Below, one piece after another: positions 7,183 to 17,850 of a stretch of DNA of 64,000 bases. The translations under genes and the position numbers were made by a program. Every line of letters starts with the position of its first letter. Position 1 is the stretch's first letter. This DNA comes from Pirellulales bacterium (GTDB lineage: Bacteria > Planctomycetota > Planctomycetia > Pirellulales > Thermoguttaceae): the NCBI GenBank assembly GCA_020846145.1, contig JADLEL010000007.1, forward strand, positions 1 to 64,000, read 5' to 3'. The notes under the pieces were generated by a model. It was given only the letters and a program-made list of their open reading frames with translations. It searched no databases and was not told where the DNA came from.

Positions 7183-8466
7183 ATGATTATGGCCGAATAC
7201 TTAATCCCCTACATTTCACCGTGGCTGGCCTACCTGCTGGTGGGACTGGTGCAGTGCGGCCTGCTGTTGACGGTCGTGCTGCTGGTGGCGGCGGTCTGCA
7301 ACTGGCTCGAGCGGAAAGTCTCCGCGCGGATCCAAGACCGCTTAGGTCCCACGCGGACGGGCGGGCGGTTTGGCTGGCTGCAATCGCCGGCCGACGGCAT
7401 CAAACTGCTGACGAAAGAAGACCTCGTTCCGGCGGCCGCCGATCGAAGGCTATTTCTAATCGCGCCGTACGTGAGTTTTGCGATATCGCTGGCGGTGTAT
7501 TTGGCGATTCCCTGGGCGGGCGGGAACGCATTTTCCGCCGATCCCCAAAAGGCCCACGATTGGACCTGCGTGCGGCTCGACGCGGCCGTGTTTTTCATCA
7601 TGGCCGTTTCGGGCTTGGAGGTTTTCGGCGTAATTTTAGGCGGGTACGCCTCCGGCTCGAAGTGGTCGCTCTACGGGGCGATGCGCGAGGCGGCGCAGGT
7701 CATCAGCTACGAAATTCCGCTGGGCCTCTGCGTGGTCATACCCGTGCTCATTGCGGGGACGATGGATCTGGTGCAAATGGGCAACCAGCAGTCGGGCTGG
7801 TTCTGGAATTGGTATCTGCTGCACGATCCGTTCACGTTCGCCACGTTTTGGATTTATATTACCTGTGCGGTCGCCCACACCAACCGCGCGCCGTTCGATC
7901 TGCCCGAGGCCGAAAGCGAACTGGTGGCCGGTTTCCTCACCGAGTATTCCGGCTTCCGCTGGACGATTTTTTTCATGGCGGAGTACGGCGCGATGTTCGC
8001 CATCAGCGCGCTGGCGGCAATTTTGTTCCTCGGCGGCTGGAACGGCCCGATTCCGGTGGCACAAATCTTGGGGCTGACGTGGGAGCACGGCGCGATCGCC
8101 GGCTACGCGGGTGACGTGCTGGGATTCTGCAACCTGTTCGCCAAGGCGTCGGCCGGCGTGATCTTCATGATGTGGCTCCGCTGGACGCTGCCGCGATTGC
8201 GCATCGACCAGGTGATGACTACCTGCTTGAAATACTGTCTGCCGTTGGCGTCGATCATGCTTGCCGGCGTACTGGCTTGGAATTTTACTTTGCCCGGAAG
8301 AATGTTTTTCGGGATATCGCCCGGTTCGCCGCCGCGGATGGAAAAGCAAGCCGAGACTATGGATGAAAGTTCATCGGAAGGCGTCGCCGTCTCGCTGAGC
8401 CGCGATCCGCAAGAAAGAATTGCAAATTGGCAATTTCAAATTGCAAATTGCAAATTGAACGACTGA
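7183..8466 (+). CDS. nuoH: NADH-quinone oxidoreductase subunit H
   Basis: 427 residues; the eight-helix membrane subunit that forms the roof of the quinone channel. Signatures: NWLERKVSARIQDRLGPTRT near residue 45, GWLQSPADGIKLLTKED, and the acidic loop PFDLPEAESELVAGF, then TEYSGFRW. It may start at ATG 7183 or 7189 (MAEYL). The natural C-terminus should be near the last membrane helix around residue 370. The final residues (ERIANWQFQIANCKLND) are translated from a CAATTTG heptamer array, so the tail is repeat-derived and frame-sensitive to array length. It is followed by nuoJ after a REP-like hairpin. Confidence 0.95.
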   Translation: MIMAEYLIPYISPWLAYLLVGLVQCGLLLTVVLLVAAVCNWLERKVSARIQDRLGPTRTGGRFGWLQSPADGIKLLTKEDLVPAAADRRLFLIAPYVSFAISLAVYLAIPWAGGNAFSADPQKAHDWTCVRLDAAVFFIMAVSGLEVFGVILGGYASGSKWSLYGAMREAAQVISYEIPLGLCVVIPVLIAGTMDLVQMGNQQSGWFWNWYLLHDPFTFATFWIYITCAVAHTNRAPFDLPEAESELVAGFLTEYSGFRWTIFFMAEYGAMFAISALAAILFLGGWNGPIPVAQILGLTWEHGAIAGYAGDVLGFCNLFAKASAGVIFMMWLRWTLPRLRIDQVMTTCLKYCLPLASIMLAGVLAWNFTLPGRMFFGISPGSPPRMEKQAETMDESSSEGVAVSLSRDPQERIANWQFQIANCKLND

Positions 8467-8479
8467 AAACGAAGACCAA

Positions 8480-8508
8480 CGCCCCCGCGTGGACGCGGGG
8501 GCTAAACT
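8480..8508. repeat. REP-like hairpin (CCCCCGCGTGGACGCGGGGG)
   Basis: Perfect inverted repeat CCCCCGCG-TGGA-CGCGGGGG followed by CTAAAC. Related copies lie at 31433-31455 and 57032-57056, each next to TTTAG or CTAAA. Confidence 0.75.
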
Positions 8509-8544
8509 GAGCACTGACCAGTGGCCACCGACCACTACCCCCAC

Positions 8545-9138
8545 ATGCCCCCCATCAACTGGCCGAGCGTGTTTTTCCTGTTTTTCGCGATTACCGCCTG
8601 CGCGTTCGCGGTGGCGGTGGTGGTGACGGGAAATATCGTGCGCATGGCTTGTTATTTGGTGGTGTCGCTCTCGGCGGTGGCGGGCTTGTTTTTCCTCGCC
8701 GGGGCGGAGTTTTTGGGGGCCGCGCAATTGCTGGTTTACGTGGGCGGCACGATGGTGTTATTGGTCTTCGGCGTGATGCTCACCGCGCAAGGTCCGTTCG
8801 TCTCGATGCGCACCGGCGGCGGGCAATGGGTAATGGCGCTGCTGATCGTCTGCGCGCTGGCGGTCATTTTGATATCGGTATCGACCATCGTTCCCGCGTG
8901 GAACAAACCTTTGCCGGCCAATGAAAAGCCGGTAGCCTCGACGGCCTCCGAAAGTGCGCGGCTGGGCATGGGGCTGCTGGGCTTGCGGACCGAACGGCTC
9001 GAATCGCCCCCGGATCCCGCGGCCGGCGGCATGTCGGGCTATTTGCTGATGTTCGAAATCATCTCGGTGCATTTGCTGGTGGTGTTGATCGGCGCGGCGT
9101 ACCTTGCGCGGGCAAGAAGACGGAAGGATGAAGGGTGA
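8545..9138 (+). CDS. nuoJ: NADH-quinone oxidoreductase subunit J
   Basis: 197 residues with five predicted membrane helices. The family block EFLGAAQLLVYVGGTMVLLV (helix 3, including the pi-bulge region) is clear. I place the start at ATG 8545 (MPPINWPSVFFLFF); the frame is open from GTG 8521, but those codons are a CCACTGAC-type repeat. A 60-residue loop (NKPLPANEKP...) between helices 4 and 5 is longer than in E. coli. The subunit couples quinone chemistry to the antiporter-like subunits. nuoI, which normally precedes nuoJ, is absent. Confidence 0.93.
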   Translation: MPPINWPSVFFLFFAITACAFAVAVVVTGNIVRMACYLVVSLSAVAGLFFLAGAEFLGAAQLLVYVGGTMVLLVFGVMLTAQGPFVSMRTGGGQWVMALLIVCALAVILISVSTIVPAWNKPLPANEKPVASTASESARLGMGLLGLRTERLESPPDPAAGGMSGYLLMFEIISVHLLVVLIGAAYLARARRRKDEG

Positions 9139-9146
9139 ATGATGCA

Positions 9147-9303
9147 AGTACTGAGTACCGAGTACCGAGTACTGACCACTAACCACTAGCCACTAACCAC
9201 TAGCCACTGCCCACTAGCCACTGCCCACTAGCCACTGCCCACTAGCCACTGCCCACTAGCCACTGCCCACTAGCCACTGCCCACTAGCCACTGCCCACTA
9301 CCC
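9147..9303. repeat. Long heptamer array (CCACTAG/CCACTGC)
   Basis: About twenty 7-bp units, first GAGTACC-type, then alternating CCACTAG and CCACTGC, ending one base before the nuoK start region. Confidence 0.9.
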
Positions 9304-9304
9304 C

Positions 9305-9640
9305 ATGGAACTCCTAACGCAACCTATCGGCCTGTCGCACTACTTGGTGGTGAGCGCGTTGCTGTTCGTCTGCGGCGTGGCGTGCATGGCCACGAAGCGG
9401 AACTTGCTGGGCGTGTTGATGGGCATCGAATTGGTCTTGAGCGGCGCGAACTTGAATTTCGTGGCCTTCGGCAGCCCTTATTTGCAAAGCAAAAGCTTGG
9501 GAATGGACGGCCAGATGATCGCCCTGTTCGTGATCGTGTTGGCCGCCGCCGAAGCCGCCGTGGCGCTGGCCATCGCGTTGAATTATTACCACACCCACGC
9601 GACGGTCGATGTGGATAAGGCGGATGAATTAAAAGGGTGA
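9305..9640 (+). CDS. nuoK: NADH-quinone oxidoreductase subunit K
   Basis: 111 residues with three membrane helices, as usual for NuoK (an MrpC relative). Conserved features are the buried glutamates in the second and third helices: LGVLMGIELVLSGANLNFVA and IALFVIVLAAAEAAVALAI, both part of the central proton pathway. It starts at ATG 9305, only 2 nt after the heptamer array, so no Shine-Dalgarno is present; initiation probably relies on coupling or a leaderless-type mechanism. The gene ends before another heptamer mosaic (9650-9728). Confidence 0.95.
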   Translation: MELLTQPIGLSHYLVVSALLFVCGVACMATKRNLLGVLMGIELVLSGANLNFVAFGSPYLQSKSLGMDGQMIALFVIVLAAAEAAVALAIALNYYHTHATVDVDKADELKG

Positions 9641-9648
9641 GGGGCGAG

Positions 9649-9684
<36 letters not shown>

Positions 9685-9730
9685 CTGCCTACTGCCCACT
9701 AACCACTCGCCACTAGCCACTGACCACTGC

Positions 9731-12172
9731 ATGGACACCTTACCGCTGCTTTTGGGAACGGCATGGCTGTTGCCGCTGGCGTCGTTCGCGCTGATCTTGC
9801 TTTTCGGCTCGCGGATGGGCAAGGCGGGACGCGGCGCGGGATTCGTGGCGACGGCGGCGATCGTAGCGGCGTTCGTGCTTTCGGCCACCGCGCTGACGGT
9901 CTGGCTGTCCGCGCATCCGATCGAAGCGCCCGCCGGACATTCTTCCGCTACGGCCGATTCCGCCGAACACGGCGCGGCGGCGAAAGAAAATCATGCCGCG
10001 GATACTCACGCGTCGGCGGGCGAAACCACTGCCGCGAAAAAGATCATCCCTCCGGTCGCCGGCGATTGGTACGAATTGGGCGCTTTCGGCACGAAGCGGA
10101 TCACGATCGGCTATTATATCGACGCCCTGACGATCGCCATGTTCTTCATGGTAACGATGGTGGCGTCCTGCATCCATATTTACTCCTTCGGCTACATGCA
10201 CGAGGAGTTGTCGGAGGTAACCGACCACCAGGTTACGCTCGCAAGCGGCCAGCACCTGCACCGCCGGGGCCGGTTCCACCGCTTTTACCAGTACCTTTCG
10301 CTGTTTTGTTTCAGCATGTTGGGATTGGTGATCGCGGGGAACATTGCGATGGTCTTCGTGTTCTGGGAGTTGGTGGGGATCTGCTCGTATTTCCTGATTG
10401 GCTTTTACATCGAACGCAAGTCGGCATCGAACGCCGCGAACAAGGCGTTCATCGTCAACCGCGTGGGCGATTTCGGCATGATTATCGGCCTGATGGCCGT
10501 CTGGACCGGCATGGGCACTTTCTCCTTCGGCGATTATGAGATGAAAGATGCGCAAGGCCGCGAAACCATGCGGCCCGGCATCTTTAGCCAGGCGCGGCCG
10601 GCGGGAAACGATTTCCAACTTCAAGCGCCCGACGGGATGGTGAAATTCGCCAAGCGGGATGAAATCGCCGAGATCGTCCAAAAGAGCGAAAACGCCGCCG
10701 ATGCGGAACTACAGATCGAAAAACGGATCGACGGCTGGCGGAAAGACGGTTTCGGCTACGGCTGGCTGATCGTCGCCGGACTGGGCATCTTCTGCGGCTG
10801 CGTGGGCAAGAGCGCGCAGTTTCCGCTGCACGTCTGGCTGCCCGACGCGATGGAAGGCCCGACCCCGGTGAGCGCGCTCATTCATGCGGCGACGATGGTC
10901 GCGGCGGGGGTGTATTTGGTGGGGCGGTTCTATCCGGTTTTTACGCCGGAAGTGCTGATGGTCATCGCGTACATCGGTTGCATCACGCTTTTCATCGCCG
11001 CGACGATGGCGCTGGTGGCGACCGACATCAAGCGCGTGCTGGCGTTTTCGACGGTCAGCCAGTTGGGTTACATGATGCTCGCCTTGGGATTCGGCGGCTG
11101 GTTGGCGGGCATTTTTCATTTGTTCACTCATGCGTTCTTCAAGGCGCTGCTGTTCCTCTGTTCCGGCTCGGTCATTCACGCCACGCATACGAACGAGATG
11201 CCGCGGATGGGCGGGCTTTTGAAGAAAATGCCCTATACCGGCATCACCATGCTCATCGGCTGCCTGGCGATCGCGGGGGCGGGCATTCCTTGGATCATCG
11301 GCCTAAGCGGCTATTACTCGAAAGATTTCATCATCGCCCAGGGATTGGTCTATCAACACGCGAATCCGCTGCACGGCTGGCTGTTTTATTTCTCCGTGGC
11401 GGGGGCGGGCATGACTTCGTTCTACATGTTCCGCCTCTGGTACATGACGTTCCTCGGCACGCCGCGCGACAAGCACGTGTACGACCACGCCCACGAATCG
11501 ACGCCGTCGATGCTCGTGCCGCTGGTGATTTTGGCGGTGATGAGCGTCATTTCAGGGTGGAAAGTGCCCTTTACCAATTTGGAACTGCCGGCGTTACTGA
11601 CGCAGGCGATACCTTCCGGCACGGAGGAGGGCGCCGTTTCGAATTTGACAAAATTTTATATCCCCGCGGAGCATCTTTCCCATGAGAGCGGCGTGCATTT
11701 CTTTGCGACGGGGATTGCCTTCCTGATGGCTTTGCTGGGTTTCGTGCTGGCGACGGCGTTTTACGGCACTAAGAGGCTCGATCCGAACGACGCCCGGCGG
11801 ACGTTCGCAACGCTCTACCGAATCTTCATTCATAAATGGTATTTCGACGAAGCGTATCAAAAAATCTTCGTGCGTCCGGCACTGGCGATTTCCGGCTGGA
11901 TCGCATGGCTCGATAAAAACGGCTTGGATTGGATTGCGGACAATTCCGCCCGGCTGATGGGTTTATGTGCGCGGCTGGACGATTGGTTCGACCGCAAGTT
12001 CGTCGATCGGCTGATCGATCTCGTGGCGGCGGGAACCTATCGGCTGGGCATTCGCCTGAAAGCCTTGCAAACCGGCAGCCTGCGGCAGTACGTCATGCTC
12101 TTGGCCGTGGGCTTGGCGGCGTTGTTCATGATCATGAATTTTTATTGGAATTTCGCGATGTCGAAAATGTAA
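9731..12172 (+). CDS. nuoL: NADH-quinone oxidoreductase subunit L
   Basis: 813 residues; the distal antiporter-like proton-pumping subunit. Key blocks: VFVFWELVGICSYFLIGFY (conserved Glu), CVGKSAQFPLHVWLPDAMEG, PTPVSALIHAATMVAAGVYL (conserved Lys and His), and a long amphipathic C-terminal region ending in a final helix (ALFMIMNFYWNF). It is longer than the E. coli protein (613). One insertion, about residues 60-105, is Ala/His-rich and hydrophilic. Another, about residues 270-335, lies between helices where the family has a short loop. Start ATG 9731, immediately after a heptamer mosaic. Confidence 0.95.
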   Translation: MDTLPLLLGTAWLLPLASFALILLFGSRMGKAGRGAGFVATAAIVAAFVLSATALTVWLSAHPIEAPAGHSSATADSAEHGAAAKENHAADTHASAGETTAAKKIIPPVAGDWYELGAFGTKRITIGYYIDALTIAMFFMVTMVASCIHIYSFGYMHEELSEVTDHQVTLASGQHLHRRGRFHRFYQYLSLFCFSMLGLVIAGNIAMVFVFWELVGICSYFLIGFYIERKSASNAANKAFIVNRVGDFGMIIGLMAVWTGMGTFSFGDYEMKDAQGRETMRPGIFSQARPAGNDFQLQAPDGMVKFAKRDEIAEIVQKSENAADAELQIEKRIDGWRKDGFGYGWLIVAGLGIFCGCVGKSAQFPLHVWLPDAMEGPTPVSALIHAATMVAAGVYLVGRFYPVFTPEVLMVIAYIGCITLFIAATMALVATDIKRVLAFSTVSQLGYMMLALGFGGWLAGIFHLFTHAFFKALLFLCSGSVIHATHTNEMPRMGGLLKKMPYTGITMLIGCLAIAGAGIPWIIGLSGYYSKDFIIAQGLVYQHANPLHGWLFYFSVAGAGMTSFYMFRLWYMTFLGTPRDKHVYDHAHESTPSMLVPLVILAVMSVISGWKVPFTNLELPALLTQAIPSGTEEGAVSNLTKFYIPAEHLSHESGVHFFATGIAFLMALLGFVLATAFYGTKRLDPNDARRTFATLYRIFIHKWYFDEAYQKIFVRPALAISGWIAWLDKNGLDWIADNSARLMGLCARLDDWFDRKFVDRLIDLVAAGTYRLGIRLKALQTGSLRQYVMLLAVGLAALFMIMNFYWNFAMSKM

Positions 12173-12173
12173 T

Positions 12174-12262
12174 ACTTGGGTCTTAGGACTTTGGTCTTGG
12201 GTCTTAGGACTTAGGACTTAGGTTTTTTCTAAGACCCAAGACCCAAGACCTAAGACCAAAAT
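12174..12262. repeat. Inverted heptamer arrays (ACTTAGG/TCTTGGG)
   Basis: CTTGGGTCTTAGGACTT... (12176-12223) is mirrored by AAGACCCAAGACCCAAG... (12231-12258), giving a long hairpin between nuoL and nuoM with a TTTTTT loop. Confidence 0.9.
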
Positions 12263-12265
12263 TTT

Positions 12266-14124
<1,859 letters not shown>

Positions 14125-15729
14125 GTGAATTTATCCGATCTTCTACAAGATGTTCTCAGCAGCACGACCGGCCCGCTCATGGGGTCTTTCCGGCCGGAGG
14201 TGGTTATATCGATCACGATTCTCGTCATCCTTTTGCAGCGCACGTTTCTGCCCGCGTGGAAATTGGGGGCGTTCTATCTCATGCTGTTGGGCTTGGGCAC
14301 GGCGTTCTACTTCGTCGTTCCGTGGCACGGCACGATGGAAGGGATGAAATCTCCCCCACCGTTTACCGGGATGCTCGTTGCCGACAGTTTCTCGGTTGGT
14401 TTGCGGACGCTGTTGTATTTATTCACGTTGCTCTTAATCCCTTTCACCCAGATTTCCGGCGTGCCCAAACGCGAGGATGCCGCCGAGTTCTACGTGCTCG
14501 TCCTTGGCGCGCTGTTGGGCATGTCGCTGATGGTCGCGGCGAACCACTTGATCGTCGTGCTGGTGGGCATGGAAATGGCGAGCTTGCCCTGCTACGTGCT
14601 GGCCGGCTGGCAGCGGAATCGCCGCTTCGGCAGCGAAGCGGCGTTGAAATACGCCGTGTTCGGCGCGGGCGCGGCGGGCGTCATGCTCTTCGGCATGAGT
14701 TTGTTGGCCGGCGCGCTCGGTTCGGCGCATCTGCCCACGATGGCTTCCAAGTTGATTGCGCTCTTCGAACTGTTTCCCCAGGAGCGGTCGGCCGTCGTCG
14801 CCACGAGCGGACTCTTGATGCTCGGCGGACTGATGCTGTTCGTCGGCATCGGCTTCAAATTGGCCGCCTTCCCCTTCCACTTTTGGGCGCCCGACGCCTT
14901 CGAAGGCGCGTCCGCCGAAGTGGGCGCGTTCATTTCGGTCGCCTCGAAAATTGCGGCCCTGGGATTGCTCGTGCGGCTGGCGCTCGCTTTCTCCGCCGTC
15001 CCCGATCCCGGCGCCTTGGAAAAACTCGCGCCCGCCCGGGAGTATCTCGTCATTTTGATCTCCACGCTGGCCGCGATAACCTGTACTTTCGGCAATTTGG
15101 CGGCTTATGGGCAAACGAACATGAAGCGGCTCTTGGCCTATTCGACCATCGCTCACGCCGGCTACATGATGATGGCGGTCGCGGCGGCGGTCGCGGTGGC
15201 GGGGAATGCCGATCGTTCCGGCGCGGAGGAAGCCATCGCCTCGCTTGTGGTTTACGCGGGGATTTATCTGTTCATGAATTTGGCCGCCTTCGCGGGCGTC
15301 GCTTTCTTGCGCAACGTGCTGGGAAGCGAAGACTTGCACGAATACGCCGGACTCGTCCGCCGCTCGCCCGGCTTCACGGTTTGCATGGCGCTGGTCATGT
15401 TCAGCCTGCTGGGATTGCCGCCGCTGGCGGGTTTCACGGCGAAGTTCGCCGTCTTCAAGGCGCTCTACGAGACGGGGAAGTCGCCCATCCACGCGCTGTT
15501 GGCGATCGGCGTACTGAATACGGTTCTGAGTTTGTTCTACTATCTCCGCGTGGTCAAAGTGATGGTCATCGATCCCGAACCCGCCGACCGAACCGCGCCG
15601 GAAATACCCTTGCGTTCCGCTGCGGGCGGATATTTTTTCCTGCTCGCCTCGTTCATGCTGCTGTTGTTTTTCTTCTCCGGCGGCGTGGCGAATTGGGCGC
15701 GGCGGGCCGTCGAAAGCCTGTTGATGTAG
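14125..15729 (+). CDS. nuoN: NADH-quinone oxidoreductase subunit N
   Basis: About 534 residues if translation starts at GTG 14125 (VNLSDLLQDVL); an upstream ATG at 14056 is in frame but its codons come from the repeat array. Third antiporter-like subunit of complex I: LVGMEMASLPCYVLAGWQ holds the conserved Glu and GFKLAAFPFHFWAPDAFEGA the Lys, then the second Lys in the ASKIAALGLL helix. NMKRLLAYSTIAHAGYMMM is also typical. It closes the nuo operon; three palindromic units follow the stop and may act as the 3' end. Confidence 0.94.
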   Translation: MNLSDLLQDVLSSTTGPLMGSFRPEVVISITILVILLQRTFLPAWKLGAFYLMLLGLGTAFYFVVPWHGTMEGMKSPPPFTGMLVADSFSVGLRTLLYLFTLLLIPFTQISGVPKREDAAEFYVLVLGALLGMSLMVAANHLIVVLVGMEMASLPCYVLAGWQRNRRFGSEAALKYAVFGAGAAGVMLFGMSLLAGALGSAHLPTMASKLIALFELFPQERSAVVATSGLLMLGGLMLFVGIGFKLAAFPFHFWAPDAFEGASAEVGAFISVASKIAALGLLVRLALAFSAVPDPGALEKLAPAREYLVILISTLAAITCTFGNLAAYGQTNMKRLLAYSTIAHAGYMMMAVAAAVAVAGNADRSGAEEAIASLVVYAGIYLFMNLAAFAGVAFLRNVLGSEDLHEYAGLVRRSPGFTVCMALVMFSLLGLPPLAGFTAKFAVFKALYETGKSPIHALLAIGVLNTVLSLFYYLRVVKVMVIDPEPADRTAPEIPLRSAAGGYFFLLASFMLLLFFFSGGVANWARRAVESLLM

Positions 15730-15734
15730 ATTCG

Positions 15735-15835
15735 GTAGGCTATGCTTCAGCATAACGAGTCGGTAGTCGGTAGGTTATGCTTTAGCATAACGAGGAAGAT
15801 GCGATGATTATTTCGTTATGCTGAAGCATAACCTA
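15735..15835. repeat. Three copies of GTTATGCTTCAGCATAAC palindrome
   Basis: Copies at 15735-15757, 15770-15793 and (inverted) 15812-15835. Each is a perfect or near-perfect hairpin flanked by GTAGG and CGA. The same unit recurs at 49697-49718 and 49873-49894. REP-like element after the nuo operon. Confidence 0.9.
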
Positions 15836-15859
15836 CATATTTGGATTTGGATCGATTAT

Positions 15860-16309
15860 ATGCTCACGCTGACTTATTCCGCCGATATTCTTGTATTGCT
15901 TCACGGCGTGTTGCGGACGCTCTGCCGCGGATTGCCGCAATATTTGGCCGAGGCCCATCCGTGGCGGCAAAGCACGGATGCCCGCTTTCTCGCCGCGCTG
16001 GGGCGGCTCATCGCCGATCAGCGCCATTATGCCGGCCGCACGGCCGAGGCCATTGCGGGACGCGGCGGCCGTCCCGATCCCGGAACTTTTCCCCTGGAAT
16101 ACGCCTCGATCAACGATCTTTCGCTCGATTTCATGAAGGATAAAATCATTGCCCAGCTTCACGAAGATTACGCAACGTTGACGGGCGCCGCGAGGCGGCT
16201 TGCCGATCAACGCGACCTGCATGAATTGGTCGAGGAGATCGTGGGCAATTACCGCGGGCATTTGGAAATGCTGGAGGAAGGGGGAAGGCGGAAGGCGGAA
16301 GGCGGATAA
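15860..16309 (+). CDS. Hypothetical helical protein
   Basis: 149 residues from ATG 15860 (MLTLTYSADILVLLHGVLRT). All-helical by eye, consistent with a small four-helix bundle such as the Dps/ferritin-like or DinB-like shape. His/Glu pairs occur (QRHYAG; EEIVGNYRGHLEMLEE) but I cannot identify a diiron motif, so the family is not assigned. The last residues (GGRRKAEGG) are read from a CGGAAGG heptamer array, so the true end may be near MLEE. It lies just upstream of tatD in the same direction, separated by an inverted heptamer pair. Confidence 0.6.
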   Translation: MLTLTYSADILVLLHGVLRTLCRGLPQYLAEAHPWRQSTDARFLAALGRLIADQRHYAGRTAEAIAGRGGRPDPGTFPLEYASINDLSLDFMKDKIIAQLHEDYATLTGAARRLADQRDLHELVEEIVGNYRGHLEMLEEGGRRKAEGG

Positions 16310-16400
16310 AGTCATAACCGTTCTTGGTTCGGCTAATAAAAAACGCGCTATTTTTGTTAAACAATATTCCCCCTTCCGCCTTCCGCCTTCCCCCTTTCTC
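16266..16400. repeat. Inverted CGGAAGG heptamer pair
   Basis: Left array GGAAGGCGGAAGGCGGAAGG (about 16268-16306) and right array CCTTCCGCCTTCCGCCTTCC (about 16370-16396) face each other around an AT-rich 60-bp centre; tatD starts at the next base. Confidence 0.88.
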
Positions 16401-17186
16401 ATGTTCCTCATCGACACCCACGCCCATCTCGATCAGGAAGAATTCAGCGCCGATCGCGCCGCGGCGATCGAACGGGCGGTGGCGGCGGGAGTGGAAAAGA
16501 TACTCTGCGTGGGTATCGATGCTGCCTCGAGCGCGGCGGCCGTCCGGTTGGCCGAGAAGTTTCCCGAAGTCTCTGCGGCGGTGGGCGTTCATCCCAACTC
16601 GGCTGCTGCCGCCGCGCCCGGCGATTGGGATTGCATTCTTAAACTGCTCGATCATCCCAAAGTCGCGGCTCTGGGGGAAACCGGCTTGGACAGATACTGG
16701 GACGCCACCCCGATCGATTTGCAGCGGGAATATTTTTTACGGCATTTACGGCTTTCTCGGGAGCGAAACCTGCCGGTCATCATTCATTGCCGCGATGCGT
16801 GGGACGAGCTGATGCCAATGTTGCGACACGCTGCCTCAGCGGGACCGCTTCACGGCATCATGCACGCCATGAGCGGCGACGCGGTAATGGCCGCGGAGTG
16901 CGTTGCGCTCGGCTTGCACATCAGCTTCGCCGGCAACGTAACCTATAAAAACAAGAAGTTCGAGCCGCTCCGCGCCGCGGCGGCCGCCGTGCCTTGGGAT
17001 CGGCTGCTCGTGGAAACCGATTCTCCTTATCTTACGCCCGAACCGCTGCGCGGGAAACAAAAGCGCAACGAACCGGCGAATATCGTGCATACCGCGTCCT
17101 TTTTGGCCGAGTTGCGCGGCGTTTCCCCGGTAGAACTGGGCAACCGAACCGCGGAAAATGCGCGGAGATTGTTCAACCTATCGTAA
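16401..17186 (+). CDS. tatD: TatD family metal-dependent hydrolase (DNase)
   Basis: 261 residues, normal TatD length. The metal-binding motifs of the TIM-barrel amidohydrolase fold are in place: FLIDTHAHLD at the start (HxH), AALGETGLD (Glu), VIIHCRDAWDE (His), HGIMHAMSG (His), and LLVETDSPYLTPEP near the end (Asp). TatD proteins are 3'-5' exonucleases or DNases linked to DNA repair and turnover; they are not part of Tat secretion despite the name. Start ATG 16401, immediately after a CCTTCCGCC array. Single gene, followed by a redoxin gene after 85 bp. Confidence 0.92.
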   Translation: MFLIDTHAHLDQEEFSADRAAAIERAVAAGVEKILCVGIDAASSAAAVRLAEKFPEVSAAVGVHPNSAAAAAPGDWDCILKLLDHPKVAALGETGLDRYWDATPIDLQREYFLRHLRLSRERNLPVIIHCRDAWDELMPMLRHAASAGPLHGIMHAMSGDAVMAAECVALGLHISFAGNVTYKNKKFEPLRAAAAAVPWDRLLVETDSPYLTPEPLRGKQKRNEPANIVHTASFLAELRGVSPVELGNRTAENARRLFNLS

Positions 17187-17271
17187 ACCGTTCTTGACTC
17201 TCTGCCTATAATCGTTTGTAGCCGTATTTTTGGATTTCGGAATTGCCGCCATTCGCAAAGGAGCATCAAAG

Positions 17272-17850
17272 ATGGTCAAAACCGCGAGCACCATGCTGCC
17301 GCTGGGAACGCAGGCGCCGGATTTTTCCTTGCCGGATACGAACGGTCGGCGGGTTTCGCTGGACGATTTTTCGCGGCAGCCGGCGCTCCTGGTCGCATTC
17401 ATCTGCAATCATTGTCCCTATGTGAAGCACGTGGCGGACGGTTTCGCGGAGTTGATCCGGGAATATCGAAAGCGGGGCGCCACCGTGGTGGCGATCAACT
17501 CGAACGACGCGGCGAACTACCCGGAAGATTCGCCCGCCAAAATGGCCGACGAGGTAAAGCTTCGCGGCTACGAGTTCCCGTATCTTTACGACGAGACGCA
17601 AGCGGTGGCGAAAGCGTACGGCGCCGCTTGCACGCCGGATTTTTTCGTCTTCGACAAGGACCGCAAACTGGTCTATCGCGGGCAGATGGATTCCAGCCGC
17701 CCGAATAGCGGAGTCCCGGTAACCGGAGAAGACTTGCGCGCCGCGCTCGACGCCGTGCTGGCGGGCAAGCCGGTGTCGAGCGATCAGAAGCCCAGCATCG
17801 GCTGCAATATCAAATGGAAACCGGGCAACGAGCCGCCGTATTTCGGATGA
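17272..17850 (+). CDS. Thioredoxin-family redoxin (AhpC/TSA-like)
   Basis: 192 residues from ATG 17272, with a clear Shine-Dalgarno (AAAGGAG, 17257-17263). The N-terminal block APDFSLPDTNGRRVSLDDF is typical of peroxiredoxin/TlpA-like folds. The active-site region is AFICNHCPYVKHV, a CxxC in the variant family where the second Cys precedes Pro-Tyr. There is no signal peptide, so it is cytoplasmic. The fold continues with TPDFFVFDKDRKLVYRGQ and a C-terminal PSIGCNIKWKPGNEP stretch that is typical of this subgroup. Likely a thiol-disulfide oxidoreductase or peroxidase; the substrate is not known. Confidence 0.88.
   Translation: MVKTASTMLPLGTQAPDFSLPDTNGRRVSLDDFSRQPALLVAFICNHCPYVKHVADGFAELIREYRKRGATVVAINSNDAANYPEDSPAKMADEVKLRGYEFPYLYDETQAVAKAYGAACTPDFFVFDKDRKLVYRGQMDSSRPNSGVPVTGEDLRAALDAVLAGKPVSSDQKPSIGCNIKWKPGNEPPYFG

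Noticed and set aside
9147-9303. CCACTAG/CCACTGC array considered as a CRISPR array
   Set aside because: Direct 7-bp tandem units without spacers or long repeats; no cas genes.
17184-17212. TTGACT and perfect TATAAT upstream of the redoxin gene
   Set aside because: TATAAT at 17207-17212 is good but TTGACT is only 7 nt away, and no -35 box occurs at proper spacing.
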